From: Montifringilla adamsi
Lineage: Eukaryota > Chordata > Aves > Passeriformes > Passeridae
Direction: 5' to 3'
Length of the DNA stretch: 64,000 bases
NCBI GenBank assembly: GCA_017590115.1
Contig: JAGGNK010000003.1
Coordinates: 62,001 to 126,000, forward strand
Part shown: positions 1 to 13,881 of the stretch, piece after piece
How positions within the stretch are numbered: the stretch's first letter is position 1
Layout: each line of letters begins with the position of its first letter
The notes under the pieces: generated by a model
Told to the model about the DNA's origin: nothing
Databases searched by the model: none
The model's input: only the letters and a program-made list of their open reading frames with translations
Made by a program: the position numbers and the translations under genes

Positions 1-1499
1 TGGTACTTTGCAGACTCCAAGCACCCAACCCATTGCCCTAGCCCCATCATCCACACGTGTGTTCTCAGCTCATACCCAGCCTTTCTGGATGATTGTGGTC
101 ATTTCCAAGTAGCTAATTGTTCCCCTTCCCACAACTCTTGTGGTATACTGTTCATCAGAGCAGACCTTCTTCAGATGAAGAGCAAAATTCTGGCTTCAAA
201 ATGTTGAGCAAAAAGGCCCTCATTTGCTACATGAAGGGATGAGCACCACAACGACATCTCCATATAAATCTGCTGATCTTTTTTGAGGCCCTTTTCCTAC
301 AGCAGGGAGGACAGAACCTCAGCAGCTCTCACAGCTGCCACACGTTATAGCTCCTGGGCAAACGGAGATTCCTTTTGCTTCATGTACTGTGATATGAAAT
401 GACTGACACACCTCAATGCAGAGGATCCTTGGGTATGTAGCACAGAAAATTTTAAAAGGAGACCAGCAAGATGCCTAAACCACGACAATCTTTAATACTC
501 AGCTGCCAACACAGGCATCCCTGTCATGCTTCTTATCTGGGGGTCACAGAAAACAGCAGCATGAGTATCTAGGCCACCATAGGGCTTCCTAAAGCAAGGT
601 ATCTGAAAGACAATGTTCCTGCCACCATCCAGGCTTGCAAGGTAGTCTGCAATTTTAGAAGCAACATACAGTTGTTCCTTGACTGTAGAAGGCAGTTGGC
701 AATAGTGATGAGCTCTCATCAAGGTTTTCCTAAGACAGTTTACCTAAAACAGACCACAGCACAAGTTACAGTAACAGGTTAGCACATATTTTTGCTTGAG
801 CTCACTACCAGCTAGCTTTGTTAACTTCCTAACACAACTGCATGCTCTGCCTCCAAGACCAGGGTGGGTGCAGCAATCATCTTCAATAAAAAGAAAGGAC
901 CTAACAATCTGGTAGCTTTTAGCCCAGGGTTTTTTGTTTTGTTTTGTTTTGTTTTTTTTTCAGGAAAATTACCTGGATATCATCTCAAGGTTCAGAACTC
1001 TGGTAAATGCAATTACTGCAAAATATCACAAGAGGTTGTGTCACTGGTCATAAACACCCAGCCCCTACACCAAAACTCAGGAGAGGAAGAAAAACCAAAG
1101 CACCACGGCCAAAGGATGTGCCAATATAGTATACCTGCTCTTCATCCTTCTCCCCCCATCAGGGAAGAACAGTGACAAGCATTAGCCTAAAACTCAGCTT
1201 GAATCTCAGCTGTAGCATGAGTCCTGCTGTGATGGCAGTAGGGAGAGTGTCTCGGTCAGAGCTCAACTAAGGAATGCAAAGATGCCTGTGCAGAGCAGAT
1301 TTGTACCTGGGTTTACTTTTGGTTATAGGAAAGGAAGTTGTCTAGCACAGAAGTTGAGTGCCCCATTTACTGACTGGAGTTTTCTTTAAATTTTTTTATT
1401 TAGAAACAATTAGGAGAAAGCTCATGTTCAGATAATTTCATCCCAGATTATTTCCCTACTTTTTTTTTTATTAATTTACAGAAGACTTCACAGAAGGTG
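1..1499. other. Non-coding unique sequence
   Basis: No recognisable gene or transposon. The only marked structure is a T/GTTTT-rich run at 929-960. The longest open frame (103 codons, plus strand, 864-1175) runs through that T-run, which accounts for its Phe/Val-rich stretch, and it has no protein-like features. Confidence 0.6.
929..960. repeat. (GTTTT)n / poly(T) low-complexity run
   Basis: About 32 bases made only of T and G, with four GTTTT-like units ending in a T9 run. Simple repeat with no associated element. Confidence 0.9.
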
Positions 1500-1722
1500 T
1501 GGGGAGGTTTAGGCTGTACATTAGCAAGAAATTCTTCACAGAAAGGGTGACTAGACACTGGAATAGACTATTCAGGGAGGCAATGGAGTCACTATTGATG
1601 GAAGTGTTTCAGAAAAGATGGGCATGTCACTTACGGCTATGTTGTGGTTGACACTGTGGTGATTGGTCACAGGTAGGACTTGATCACAGAGTTCTTTTCC
1701 AACCTAACTTATTCTGTGATTC
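1500..1722 (+). mobile_element. CR1 LINE 3' fragment (plus strand)
   Basis: This is the 3' end of a 5'-truncated CR1 non-LTR retrotransposon in sense orientation. Visible landmarks in order are the gggaggtttaggctg...attagcaagaaattcttcacag block, a degenerate 'aggcaatggagtc' segment, 'ggacttgatcacagagttcttttccaacctaa', and the terminal octamer repeat ATTCTGTGATTC at 1711-1722. The family normally encodes ORF1 and an endonuclease/reverse transcriptase ORF2, but only the untranslated 3' tail and a little upstream sequence remain, so nothing is coded. A poly(T)-rich stretch (about 1460-1470) lies just upstream. It is the only plus-strand CR1 among eleven copies. It is well diverged and probably old. 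Confidence 0.88.
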
Positions 1723-4700
1723 ACTTTCCAAGTGAACAAAACACATATATCCCCATGCCCCTCCTGTTACACAGTCTTCTCCTAACAGCATGGTCTCTTA
1801 ATTCATTATCTAATGCCTTCCTTTGCTATTTTCCTGTTTTTTACACATGTTGCTCATGAGACCTGTAAAGGAGAGGAGATCTGTGAAACCTGGCAAAAGG
1901 CAGTTTCTTTTACTTAACTCAATGCACAGGATGGAAGGTTCAAAGGTATGTGCATTTGTCTGTACCTAGACACATGCACATATGTATCCATGTGTGCATA
2001 TTTCGCTTTTGGAATATTTTTTAAATGTACCCCTAAATACTGACAATGTAAAACCAACCGCCCTATGCAACTCTGGCAAGTTAGAAAGTGTAGGTTGGGC
2101 AGCCAGCACCAACCTTAATAACCAAAAATAACTTCCTTGGGTCTGAACCAAGTATTTTCTCATCAGTATGCAGCACAAGGGTGTAGGGTGAGGAAAATGA
2201 GGAGTGTGAGGACATAAAACAAACAGTAAAATGGAAAAATGTCATCTGTGCTCTGGCCTTCCTTTCTGCTTCTCACAGCCCACTCCAAGCAATGCAGTTG
2301 GGATATGCGACAGGCTGCGCACAGAGCAGGGGTAGCACACATGCAGCTGAACACATCTGGTTAGCAGCTGCCTGGTTTTGTGCTGTGAGCCAGCCAACAA
2401 CATCCACATTTCTAAGCCAGCCCTCTGCCATTGTTACAGAGTGGTTTATGACTTCACTTTTCCTTTGTAATAGGTTAATTCCTCTCCCCAGCCATACTGT
2501 TGTCACTGTTTCATCTTTGCCTCTCTGTAGCCTTCATTCACATGTGCGTACATAGAGTCAGACTCAGGGTGATTGAAAGGAAATGGTTTGCATAGGAGAA
2601 TTTCATGCAAGTACCTTGTCTGAAATGTTACACACCTTCCCCTCTTAAGGTTGTTTCTGACAAAGTGAATCATATTTATTTAGGTGTGTAACAGTGGTTT
2701 GCAGTCCTGGGTTTGGCATGAAAGGGGAAAACTGTGACTTCAGTACTTCCACGTACAAAACAAGATGGATGTTGATACTAATTTTTTGCTAAAGATGTGG
2801 TTATTATAAGGAAGTGCAGAAAAGTAGATTAACTCCCTTTGTTAGGTTAGCCTCACTCAGCCAGGAGCAGCCCATCTGTCCTTCCTCTCTTCTCTATCAT
2901 CCATGCCATCAAGAAAGAGGCTAGGGACAGTGTCCTGATCTATGTTTAGTTATTTAATAGATATGGTGGTAAGGAAAAAAGTAATCCCCCAGTCATCGCC
3001 TGTTGCTGCTCTCAATTTAATTATCTCTACTTTCCAATCCTGCTAAGAAACTGAGGCTTCAATGTAGCTGGAAGTCACTGGTTATAGCACAAGGAAGCTC
3101 AGATAAAGAGAAGAAAATTGCCAAAGGCAGACAGGTAAGGTGATCCATACAGAGGACAGAAAGAAAGATTAGAGAAGAAACTATTTCTGAGCTCTGGGTG
3201 TCACACTAGACAAAGAACAGGGACACAGCCATGGAAATACAGCTGTGCACATGAAAGATGTGAAAGACTGGCAAAGTCAAATTGCTTCAGAAGCAAAATT
3301 AATGCTGATTACTTGATGCAAGACATCACTCAAACCAATCAAATTGTTATTTTGGGAAATCATAAATTTGTATCCAGAGTCAGTTTGTCACTCATTAAAA
3401 ACGTATAAGAATGATTAGAAAATTAACTTAATAAGTAAACCTTAACTTCTTTTTCATTTAACATCTTAAAATATAAGATGATCTCATCTGGCTCTTACAT
3501 GACCTCTGACCACATCACAGGCAATTGATTTTATTCTCATCCTTACTGCTAGCATTGGTCTCAGTCAAATTATTTCTTGTGTAAACATAGCTGAAGTCTC
3601 TCTGCCACCATCTTTATCTGGATGAGGAGTATTATATATACACCATTATGGAACCTCCATATCTCACTCTTTGCTTGCTTCCTGGGTCTGTTGTTACATA
3701 GACCATTTTCATCAGGCTTTTACAATTGAAAAGTTGATCATGCTAGAAAATACCCTGCTGGAGGCAATTCAGAGTTTGGTTTGGTGGATTTTCTTTGTGT
3801 ACTGCATATCTGCACACTCAGTCTGGGAATCTAATTTTATGGCGCGACCAGGAAAGACAGCATTATCAAGCTACGCAGAAGTGGGCTCAGTCATTACCAA
3901 AATGTCACTTAAAATATTTTTTAAATTAGGTTCTTAGGTGCATATTATTTTTTTTACTACCTAAGGACATCTTTTTCCCACAATCATATGCCTTTTTTTT
4001 CTTAGTGAAATATTCCTCTCTTTCTAAGAATTACCCCTGTAAAATTGCAATGGGTCTTTACATGGAAGAAATACAGATTATTCTGTATCTTTCAAAGGTA
4101 AACCATATTGGAGAAAAAAAATTCTTCAGAAAACAAATTTTAAAAAAAATACTTTAAAAGCCAAACCAACAATTTTTAAAAGAAAATTATTTCTAAGGGA
4201 AGTTACTGTAATATGAATGTAGCAGTGAATTCACTTTACCTTTAAATTTTACTTTCCCTTACTTAGAGACACAAGTATTTGAAAAGCTGTTGAAATCTGT
4301 ACTTCTTAAGCCTTCTTTTCAATAGAATAAGTACAAGAAACCCACGGGATTCAAGTATCCAACAGGTTAAGAGCAGTTTTATTTAATACATTGTCCTGCT
4401 TTGCTGAAAGGGAATGATGATCTCACCATTGGCACAAAAAGAGACCTATTTGATTTGCTTTCAGCTCATCCATGCTTCACAGTGCAATTCTCTATTTCTT
4501 CCTCTCCATATCTAGGAAAATAATAATAAATGCCACTGTGGCACCTTTTCAGAAAGAGACAACATGGCTTAGAAGATGTCAGTACCTAATGAAGCATTTC
4601 AGCTCTACCTTATAAGCTGTGATTATCATGATCATTTTTACTGATACATATATGGATTTGACAGCTGCAGCTTTTTAGCCTTTTAAATAATCTGGTCAAC

Positions 4701-5134
4701 AAAATTGCTAGCAGTAGGTCAATGTAACCATTTCTTTCCAGATTTTCTAATGTTTTTTTTCATCTTATGGTTTCTCTTATGGGTATGTGTTCCTGCTTTC
4801 ATGTAGGAAACAGAGCAGACTTGGAAGATATTCAGCAAACCTTGCTACAAACTCAGGAACATCTTATTACTTACTATATTTCGTCATGGCAATGCATCAT
4901 ATAAGTAACACTGACAGAAAGGCTCTGACCTAAGAATTAAAGCAGAGACCAGAAGTATTGCTCATACTGCTTTCAGGTTATGAAAATATTTGTTTAATTG
5001 TAACTCACATATATCTTAAGATGACAGGAGTGATAACAAGCTGCTGCTGAGCTGGTGTGGGGAAGGGGAATGGTGCCGGAGCACACACATCTAGCTTAGG
5101 CATGAAGGTACAAGCACTACAAACCTAGATAATT
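1723..5134. other. Non-coding unique sequence
   Basis: AT-rich DNA with no recognised gene, RNA or transposon. A GC-richer patch with a few CpGs lies at about 2270-2420 and is open on both strands for 60-87 codons, but it shows no family resemblance. The rest is ordinary unique-looking sequence. Confidence 0.55.
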
Positions 5135-5170
5135 ACAGAATAACTTAGGTTGGAAGGGAACCTAGGTTCA
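5135..5170 (-). mobile_element. CR1 LINE scrap (minus strand)
   Basis: The sequence 'acagaataacttaggttggaagggaacct' is the reverse complement of a CR1 3' terminus (AGGTCCCTTCCAACCTAA...ATTCTGT). Only about 35 bases are clearly CR1. The following 100-200 bases may be further decayed CR1, but I cannot align them by eye with confidence. Confidence 0.6.
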
Positions 5171-8100
5171 AGGCTGGTCAAGTTACATAGGCATCTATCC
5201 ACCAAGGGTGTACTCTTATACTTGCAGGTGATGGCTTGCTCTTACTTTGCTTGGTAGACATTCCATTTGGGTCTGAATGGGACCTTATGTGAGTAACCAC
5301 AACACTGAGTGAAATGTTTGAACATGTGATTCCCCTTAAGCATGCTGGTGGCCCTGGTGAATTTCAGTTGCCTCCAAAATATCCCCATGGAGACTTGTAC
5401 TGAACTGATTGCACATGACAGCTGTGCAGTCTAACTCACAGCACAGGTGAACCACATCAGCAGTGTGTTAATTTGCTCATAACAGAAGTCCCCAAAACAC
5501 TGATTGATCCCCTTGATACAAAATTTTTCTGTTAATCTAGAAGATAAACCAGCAAATGATGTGTCATTCATCTAAAGGTTTTGTTTTACTTAGTAAAATT
5601 GAACCAATTGCTCCAGGCTGGAGATCTATAATGAGGCTTACTTTTGAAGAAATTTTGAAAATTGTTTTTCAGACCAAAAATTTTTGTGTTTGTGTTTGCG
5701 ATATGTTTGGTTGAATTTCAGCTTGGTTCTGCCATTCTGCTGTATTAAGTACAACCTTTTCAGGAAAATAAGGGTCTGTCTGTTCTTTTCCATTTTGAAA
5801 TCAAGGTGTTTACCCCAACACCCAAGCACAAGATGCTACACAACTCTGAACCTGCATGCAGCAAGGTAAGGGCTGTAAATGATGACCACAAGGTAAGTGC
5901 CACAGGATTTGCACATTTGTGCTAGATGTTCATACCATGCATGAAATACCTTCCTAGACCCACACACTGCTGATGGTAGGTCTTGCACCATGAGACACCA
6001 AATTCAAGTGAAAGTTAATGATTCACACTTAACTTGTGTCTGTGCCTGTGCTTGTGTGTACAAAGAGATACTCACACATATAAAATAATAAACACCAGCT
6101 CCATTTTTGCACCAATTTTTAGGTAACTCAGTTTTCTACAAATGCTGGTTTGTGCCTCATTCTGTAATCCACCTACAGATAGCCAACAAGTAAAGAATCC
6201 TGGAAAACTGTCATAGCAACATTTCACTGCTGTTGGGAAGACTGTGCAATATTGGTACCTTCTTTCAAAACTGACATCCAAAAAATCAAGTTTAACATCC
6301 AGGGCCTGTTCAGTGCTTTTCTGAATCAGGGCCATTCACTATAACTGTCACTTGCTTTTGCTCTTGCTGCATGGCCTATTTTTAACCCATGAAATGCATT
6401 CTCAATAAAAATTGATAATATTGCATTTTCATTATGAATTGCCTCATGAACCTTCCTAAAATAATATACGTTCTCACCCTTTCACATGAAATGATAACAT
6501 TATTTTCATTTAAGAAGAGCTAACAGACAACAGCTCTTTCACCTTTCCTGTCTTCTTTGTAAACAGATTTTTCCTGTAAGAAATCATAACATGAAATTCA
6601 TTCCTGGAATAATGAGTACAACCCTGTGTCAGATTTCAAGGATCTTGTTTTCATTTTACAGTTACTGTACAAATGAAATAATTGTGAATGCCCAATGAAT
6701 CAATACACTAAGTCAGAAGGTCTTTTAAATTATAAACAGTTCATTGAACCACTAAATTTATGACTACCTGCCAGCGTTTACATAGGGAAGCACAATAGAT
6801 CAGCTGCTAATTAAGGGCTAAACACCCAGATGAAGGAGATACAGTGAAAACATTCCCTTTTAGACAAGCTAGTGGCCCAGTTACACAGGTCATGTATGGG
6901 TCTGTTGTCCAAAACATCAAAATCTTTTATCTTCAAATGGAACGAATTGATGAAATCACAAGGACAGTTCTAGTGCAAAGAGATTGCAGTATCGTTATTT
7001 AAATCATTCATTGTACATATTTGCCTACTTCAACAAAATCTCAAAAATGTCCTTTTCCCTCTTTTTTTCATCTCAAAACTGCTGTGACTCTATTGCAGCC
7101 CCAGACAGTGGGCAAACACTCCCTATAGAGTTGCCAGCATACCCACCCCTGCACAGTGATACTCTTGTTCCTGAAGCAGAAAGTTGTGGCCACAGCTCTG
7201 TTCCTCCAGACAATACATTCTCCAAGGAGAGCATTCGTCTTCTCCCACTGCTATTTGCACCCAGAAATGCCTGCCTGGAGTTTCATGTCCATTCAGGATC
7301 AGCACTCAGGACCTTGCATGCTGTCCTTGCCACATATTGCCCAAAACCACGCAGCTGCTCTGTGCTGTTAGACATAAAAAACCCAAAGCACTCAGAAGTC
7401 AAGGACTATTATTATATTTTCTCATGGTTCTGCAAGAAGTTCAGGTTGGTCTACATTTGTGCTCATTATCAGGACTAAGTGTAAGAACTGCTACGCAGTT
7501 CTTAGAGCAATTATAATCTTTCTCTGCTTTTGATGTCAGATTTTCTATATTCAAAGCACATATAGGGAAATATTTTTGGTGGCTTTTTAAACATTTTTCT
7601 TTCAGTATTGACCCCAGTCACAGATTCATCTATTCAGTCACTTTCCAACTTGCATTTGTAAGGAAGGCAAAGAACCACTCAGTGTTTGCTCTTGGTCTTT
7701 TTTCACAATGTTTAGCCTGAGAGAGCACAAATATTCATGAAGAGTCTTTGGACAAGTTGAAGGGAAGCTGGCTGAAAAGGACACAAACACTGGAAAACAC
7801 ATTTGGGTTTTTTCATCCCATAGATCCAGCTGCTCTCAATTTAAAATTAGTGCATGGGTCCTTCTATGCTGCTGGACTCTTGCAGACAGCAACCATACAT
7901 AATAGCATGTGTACCATTTCTCTTTTCTGCCCTCTTTTTCTCTCTCACATAAACCAAAACACAGACAGACAGAGATGCATACACACACAAGAGCATACAC
8001 GCACACAGAGTAACAGCTTGTCAACAGCTTTAACAAAGTAAAATACAAATGATAATTAGAAACATGTGACCCTAGAAAAGCAGCACAGAAAGTAAAAGGT

Positions 8101-8223
8101 CATCTTTTTTCCAAATGACTTAATTAAAAAAGCCTGGAGTGTTGGCTACAATATATTGGTTTTACACAGATTTTTAACATAGACTTCCTGTTTTAAAACA
8201 ATGCAATTTATTGGTCATAAAGG

Positions 8224-8251
8224 AAAAAAAAAAAAAAAAAAAAAAAAAAAA
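8224..8251. repeat. Poly(A) tract, about 28 nt
   Basis: Uninterrupted A-run followed by an A-rich shoulder. No AATAAA lies in the 60 bases before it and no flanking duplication is apparent, so there is no evidence of retroposition. Confidence 0.95.
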
Positions 8252-9544
8252 GGAAAACAAAAAATGCCTGGCATTTAATACTGGTAAAATTAGACTTTAC
8301 AACACCTGTCTCAAGAAATCACCAGCCTTTTAGATCTATCAACAGAGCACTGTGCATTTGTCATCCTGTAATGACCATAAAGAAGCCGGCACCAGGACAG
8401 CTGCCAACCCGTGAGAGAGCCTGAAGAGACACCCCAGTGTCTCTCTGGAGAGAGACACTCCTCACATGGAGGAGGCAGGCACAGGCGGCTTCACAACCCT
8501 TGCCTGTATCATCCAGCTGGAGCACCCTCACCTTGGATGAGCCAAAGGCAGTGTGCAGAGGAGGGGGAGGGACAATGGAGTGAGATGGAAAGGAGCTGGA
8601 GGCATTAAGAAATGCAGAAAAATATAGAAAAAGGAAGGTAGGAGTCTTTGTGCAAGAAAAGGAATGGATGAGTAATTCTTGCCCAGGGTCATCTAAAAAG
8701 AAGATCATGGGCTACAGCCAAGGGCTTTCCCCAGATTAATTTCACCTACTCACTTCTTACTCCACATTCTTGTTTAATAATTTTCTTTATTCTAGTGAAC
8801 ATGCATGCCATTTATTCCTGCAAAACTATTAATCCTAACTTATTCATTGTTTAGAGAAGCTATATTTAGTTTCAGATAAATCAAACTTCTCAGGCTTGTC
8901 AGTTTTAAACAGTTTAATTATGGCAGCTATTCCCACACTGTAGGGCTTGTCCCCACCACAGTGGGAGTGCAGGAGGGAGCTGCAAAACCAGCTCAGGACA
9001 GCAGTGAGGGGAGGACATGAGCTGGCTCCAAGTATGGAAGTAGGATAACCAACATATTGTGTGTTTGGACTGAGCTAATTAAAGAGACGGAGAGAGTTCA
9101 TGAGGGAAGAAAGAGCTAGAGAAAATATCTTGGGAAGTACTGAGTTAAAACCATACTCTGCATTATTAAAGGCAGTCTAAGCACGTTTCTGTATCTTTAG
9201 CTGAAGAGAAGCCCAAGCCTTCATATGGAAGAGAGGTTTAAAGCTGGGCCATTGTAAAGGTGGGAGGAATGTAAAGTTTGAGTTTCTACATCCCTGGGGG
9301 CTTAGAATTTCTCTGCTCATAATGGTTTCATTGGGAATCAATGGCATTGCCCATTTCTCAGGCAGTCTCTGTGTCCCATAGGACTGAGCTGGATGAAGCA
9401 GTATGGAAAAAACATATATGCTGTGTATGTAGTGAGCTGCTTCACCATTTTTTCCAAGAGTCTAAAAGCATGTGATCTTCATTGAAAACTGCAGATGCCA
9501 AGTTTAGAGCTTTACATTCAAAGTACGTTCGAAAGTCTGTAATG

Positions 9545-9606
9545 GAAAAAAAAAAAAAAAAAGAAAATAAAAGAAAAAAGGAAAAAAAAAGGAAGGAAGA
9601 AAGAGG
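9545..9606. repeat. A/G-rich (polypurine) run
   Basis: About 60 bases almost entirely A and G on the plus strand, starting as a pure A-run of about 17 and ending in GGAAGGAAGAAAGAG. Polypurine simple repeat. Confidence 0.9.
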
Positions 9607-9778
9607 CATTTACTTGGTAAAAAGGCATAATATTTCCTTCATTCCATTGTTCTGAAATGAGTGTGTAGATTTTATTCAGCAGTTTATTTGTGCTGGTTTG
9701 AAAAGAATAAACATCAGATTTTTACTGTTAAAGGTAATTTTATTATTAAAGCCACTGAAAATAGGGTTTGAAAAATAT

Positions 9779-9826
9779 TAGAATCTAACAATAGTAGCAC
9801 TGTAGAATCTAACAATAGTAGTATTG
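9779..9826. repeat. 24-bp tandem duplication
   Basis: Two adjacent 24-bp units, 9779-9802 and 9803-9826, both beginning TAGAATCTAACAATAGTAG. They differ only near the end (CACTG versus TATTG), so the duplication is fairly recent or conserved. It lies in AT-rich unique sequence. Confidence 0.93.
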
Positions 9827-10069
9827 TGTATTAATAATGGTTTCCTCATGGTAATACTTTTAGTGATACTGGGTATCTCACCCATAGTTAGACAAGGACA
9901 TTCAGATACACTTGATGCTTACAATAAACATCTCAGAATGAAAAAGAGATGCACTGGAAAGATACCATATCATTTGCAATACAAGTTATGTGAACACTTA
10001 AGGTTAGAGCGTGACAATTATCATTTTCCCTGTATCACACTGAAAATGTAGACATTATCCACAAATCTC

Positions 10070-10089
10070 TTTTTTTTTTTTTTTTTTTT
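10070..10089. repeat. Poly(T) tract, 20 nt
   Basis: Uninterrupted T-run. No polyadenylation signal complement (TTTATT) immediately follows, so there is no sign of a minus-strand retrocopy. Confidence 0.95.
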
Positions 10090-10754
10090 CTCCATATATG
10101 CAAAGGGTACCAAGACCTACCAAGGCAGAATCAGGCCCTTGTAAAATATTCACACCCTCATGGGGTTGTATGTTGATCTAGGGAGAACAGGTCAGTAAGA
10201 TGTTACTTGGTTTCAAAGACTGAAAGGTACTAATTTTATCTGCCAGTTAATCCATCAGATCACAAGGAGACTGAGGAAATGCTTTTATCTTTAAAATGAC
10301 AGGCATTAATAATGTTACTAGAATTTCCCTTATATATAACTTTAATATTTTCAAGACTTGTAAATGTCTGTACAATTGGAAAGTTTCTGAAATATGAAAG
10401 GCAATGTCCCTTTCAGAGTTACTAGCATTGCCAGCATGGGTGTGGGAAGATGAAATATGCTCTCAGGAAAAAGAAAATGTTGGACAACAGAAAGGAGAGT
10501 TATATTATATAGGCATTCATAGTGACGACATTGTAGCTGGTTCTGTAAAGAGAAAGTCCAGCTGTGGAGTGGGGTTGCAGCCACCTTTCCCACTCACAGG
10601 TATGAAAAAATATGAGTTTTAAAACAACAATTTGACCTTGCAAACGCTCTGGGAAATTTGCAAGATGAAGTCCAGAGCAAGAAGTCTGGAAAGCCTAAGC
10701 CACAAGCTCTAAGTATGGGCATGAAAAGAAATGTCTGACCTGTCTAATCAGAGC

Positions 10755-10810
10755 ATCACAGCTTCTGCATCACAGCCTCTGTATCACAGCCTCTGTATCA
10801 CAGCCTTTCT
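10755..10810. repeat. 14-bp minisatellite, 4 copies
   Basis: Four head-to-tail copies of ATCACAGCCTCTGT. The middle two are identical; the first and last differ by two or three bases. No coding or regulatory role is evident. A locus of this kind may vary in copy number between individuals. Confidence 0.93.
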
Positions 10811-13800
10811 TCACCCTTCCTCAGACAAGGTTCTGGAAACCAACAGCTGCTTAAAAAAAATAGATGAAAAAAGGACTCTATTGGAATTCAGGTCATGTTT
10901 TCATAATCTCAGGTTAATAGGATGCCAATCTCCCCTCTGCCCCAGGACAAGAAAAAAATGTCAGAAAAGAGCCATTTCTTTTTATGTACAGGCTATTAAA
11001 GGAAGTTCCACATTCTGTACTTCTGATGTACATTTGCTTGGACCACATCAGCTCATGACAAGAACATGATAAGCACAATCCGCATTTGTGCTTACTCAAG
11101 CTTCTAACAATTGCCTAACAGGGTGCCAACATGCATCTCAGTTGGATGAAGCTGGAGGAAGCACGCCACAATCTGAAACAAAATTAATCATTCCCTGAAC
11201 TACTCCAAGAACATTTTTCTCCTAATGTACCTGAGAATTAGTAGGAAAAAATGTACCTTATGGGCAGAAAATAGTGCAGCAATGAGTTACTTGGACATCC
11301 TTGCGGGTAATACTTACTGGCCATGTACTGAGCATTTAGCAGCCTGTCATTACTCTTTTGCTCTTTTCTTCCCAGGCTAATGGAATTCCTGGGAGCAGTT
11401 CAGTAATGGAGCTCCACAGGAAGTTAGTGTCCCTGCTTTTTTGTCTTCTCACCTTACTTAATCATCTCTTTACTATAGGACCTATGTTAGCTATCTCATA
11501 TAGGAGCTGAATCTCTGCCAAACTATGGCAGAGCTCAGAGGGTGGGGAAGACAGATCACAGAAACAGCAACCCACACAACTTCTTGTTTTTGCAGCGTGA
11601 ATTAGTCACTACCACCCCACACCTGCTTCTCTTTAAAAATCAATGAGAAAAAATATCCCAGTAAAATGATACAGGTGAACAACCAGATCTATGTATTGAA
11701 GTTCACATAACCTGAACTTCTACTTTTTATGGTAATTTTCATTAGTATCACGTTAGTACAGCACAGAGATTTTTATGACAGCAACAGTAATTCATTGCCT
11801 TTGTTAAAGGTAATTTGAAAGTGTGCATAGAACAGATCTGTAGAAAATCTACAGGATATTCCATTTGGTTTTTATGATTCAAGCTCACTGTAGACTACAG
11901 TCACAATTTTCCATTTCTGCTGGAAATACTACAAGCTATTTTTTTTATTAACTGTGATGTGCAGATATGGAAACTGAAGGTTACCCATTCTCATTTTCAG
12001 TCACCTGCTTTCTTTCCCTTTCACACATATGCTTCATTGATCTGAATTCTACATTAATTTTCATCAGAAAATGGATTTAGTTAATCACAGAAAGTTGCTT
12101 ATTCCAAAATGGAAAGATTTTTGCTTTGTTTGGCAGTGGGATGCAGTTTTAACACTGGGTTTTCAGAGTCCATATTTCATAAGCTAACTGGCTGATTTGA
12201 GTGAGGCAATATGAACAGAGAGGCAATAGAATAGGCACAAACAGTTCTATAAAATGAAGTTATTGTAATATCAGTTGGCTTATTACCTCACTATCATATT
12301 TACAACGTTTGTTTCTTCACAGACATCCTACATACAAAATAATTCCTTACGTTCCTCTTACTCTAAAGCTGTGGAATTTTTCTTCTCAGCAAACACCAAA
12401 CCAGAACACTGACAGTCTTTCATTACTGTCTGATCATTAACACAACCTGGAGGGTTGCAGGATATGTACAAGTCACAAACTTATTTGTCCTGACCCATTA
12501 GAACCCCAAAACACTGGTTCTGCACTAACATGAAATACTGAGTGCCAGCCTCAGTAAGATACATCCCAGATCCAGGCTGGACTAGCAAGTGTCATGCTTG
12601 TGGCTGGCAAAGAAGGAAATGCTGCAAAGGTTATCTGTGCCTCAAAGGCAACTCCAGACCCAGGAGCTTGCTTTCTGAAACTGTTGCCTGGGGACTGCCG
12701 AACATGTATATTGTGACTGCAGGAGTGAAGGTCAGAAGTGTGGCATGCAAGAAACTGAGCTCTCACCAGGAGCTGGTAGGAGAGTAATCCAGAAGAAAAT
12801 CTTCCTTTTCAAATTTTTTCATTATATAACCAATTCAAATAGCTATATTCCTCAACTGCTGGGAAATCAAACACAGAGGCAGTTCCTGGACTGTATAAAA
12901 ACTGTCACCCAGAAGGTGCAGGAGACTGGGAGGGAACTGGGGGAACCCTGTTAATACACCCACAGGGAAATAAACTGGGAAGCTGCTCCAGAGCATAATA
13001 AGTGTAGCAGAGTAATCTTCTTGCAAATCTACAGTGGGTGGGGGTACAGCTCTTGTCCCATGAACATATCCGGCTTTGATAGAATGTGTTTAGAGCCTAC
13101 ATTTTGGAGGGCTGTTCCAGGTCTCTCCACTCTCTATGGAGAAGTGAAGAAAAATTCTTGATTCTGTATATGCAGATAGAAAGACGTGTGAAACACAAAT
13201 TTATGAATGCTGGACAGCTATCAGGAAATGGTGTCTTCACACATTACCAAAGGTTATAGTCCAGCAACAATAAAATACCCCACCAAAATTGATCTCTGAA
13301 GCTACTCCAGTATGTTGCTCCACAGCTTCAAATAGTTGTGTACAAAAGTGTGGAGTGTGGCATCAGGAGAGCAGGAGGCCCTAAACTTGACTTTGATTTT
13401 TTAGACCCATAGAAAGACAATAAGTAATTTTTGTAAGCTTTGCAAGGGGCAGACAGCACTGCCTTGCACAGGAAAGATCAGCAGGACAGTGTTGAAACTT
13501 CTGAAACTCATAATAATTGCTAAAACAAGATCTCCCTGTTGTTTTAGCTTCAGGCTAAGACTAAGAGGTAGATGTTATCTTCCTTATTATCTTATGGATG
13601 TCCTGATATCTGGCCTGGGGAAGACATGGGCTAAACCAAAGGCAAAATCTTTGTGTCATATAGCTGGTATAGCTGGTGAATCATATTTTCTGGGAGTTGT
13701 CTGGCGCCACTGCCATGCTGGTGAGTGGCTGGCATTGCAGAGACCAGCAACTACCCTAAATCATTGCAGTACGTGACAACAATACTTGCATCTCAGATGG

Positions 13801-13881
13801 GGAGGAGGTCCTGTTCCAGAGCAGCACAGATACACCTCTTTTTTATTTAATAAGTGATCCAGAAAATATGTCTTCTCACAG

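Noticed and set aside
6984..7478. 164-codon plus-strand open frame
   Set aside because: Two other plus frames and one minus frame are open over the same DNA. No family resemblance and no supporting exon partner.
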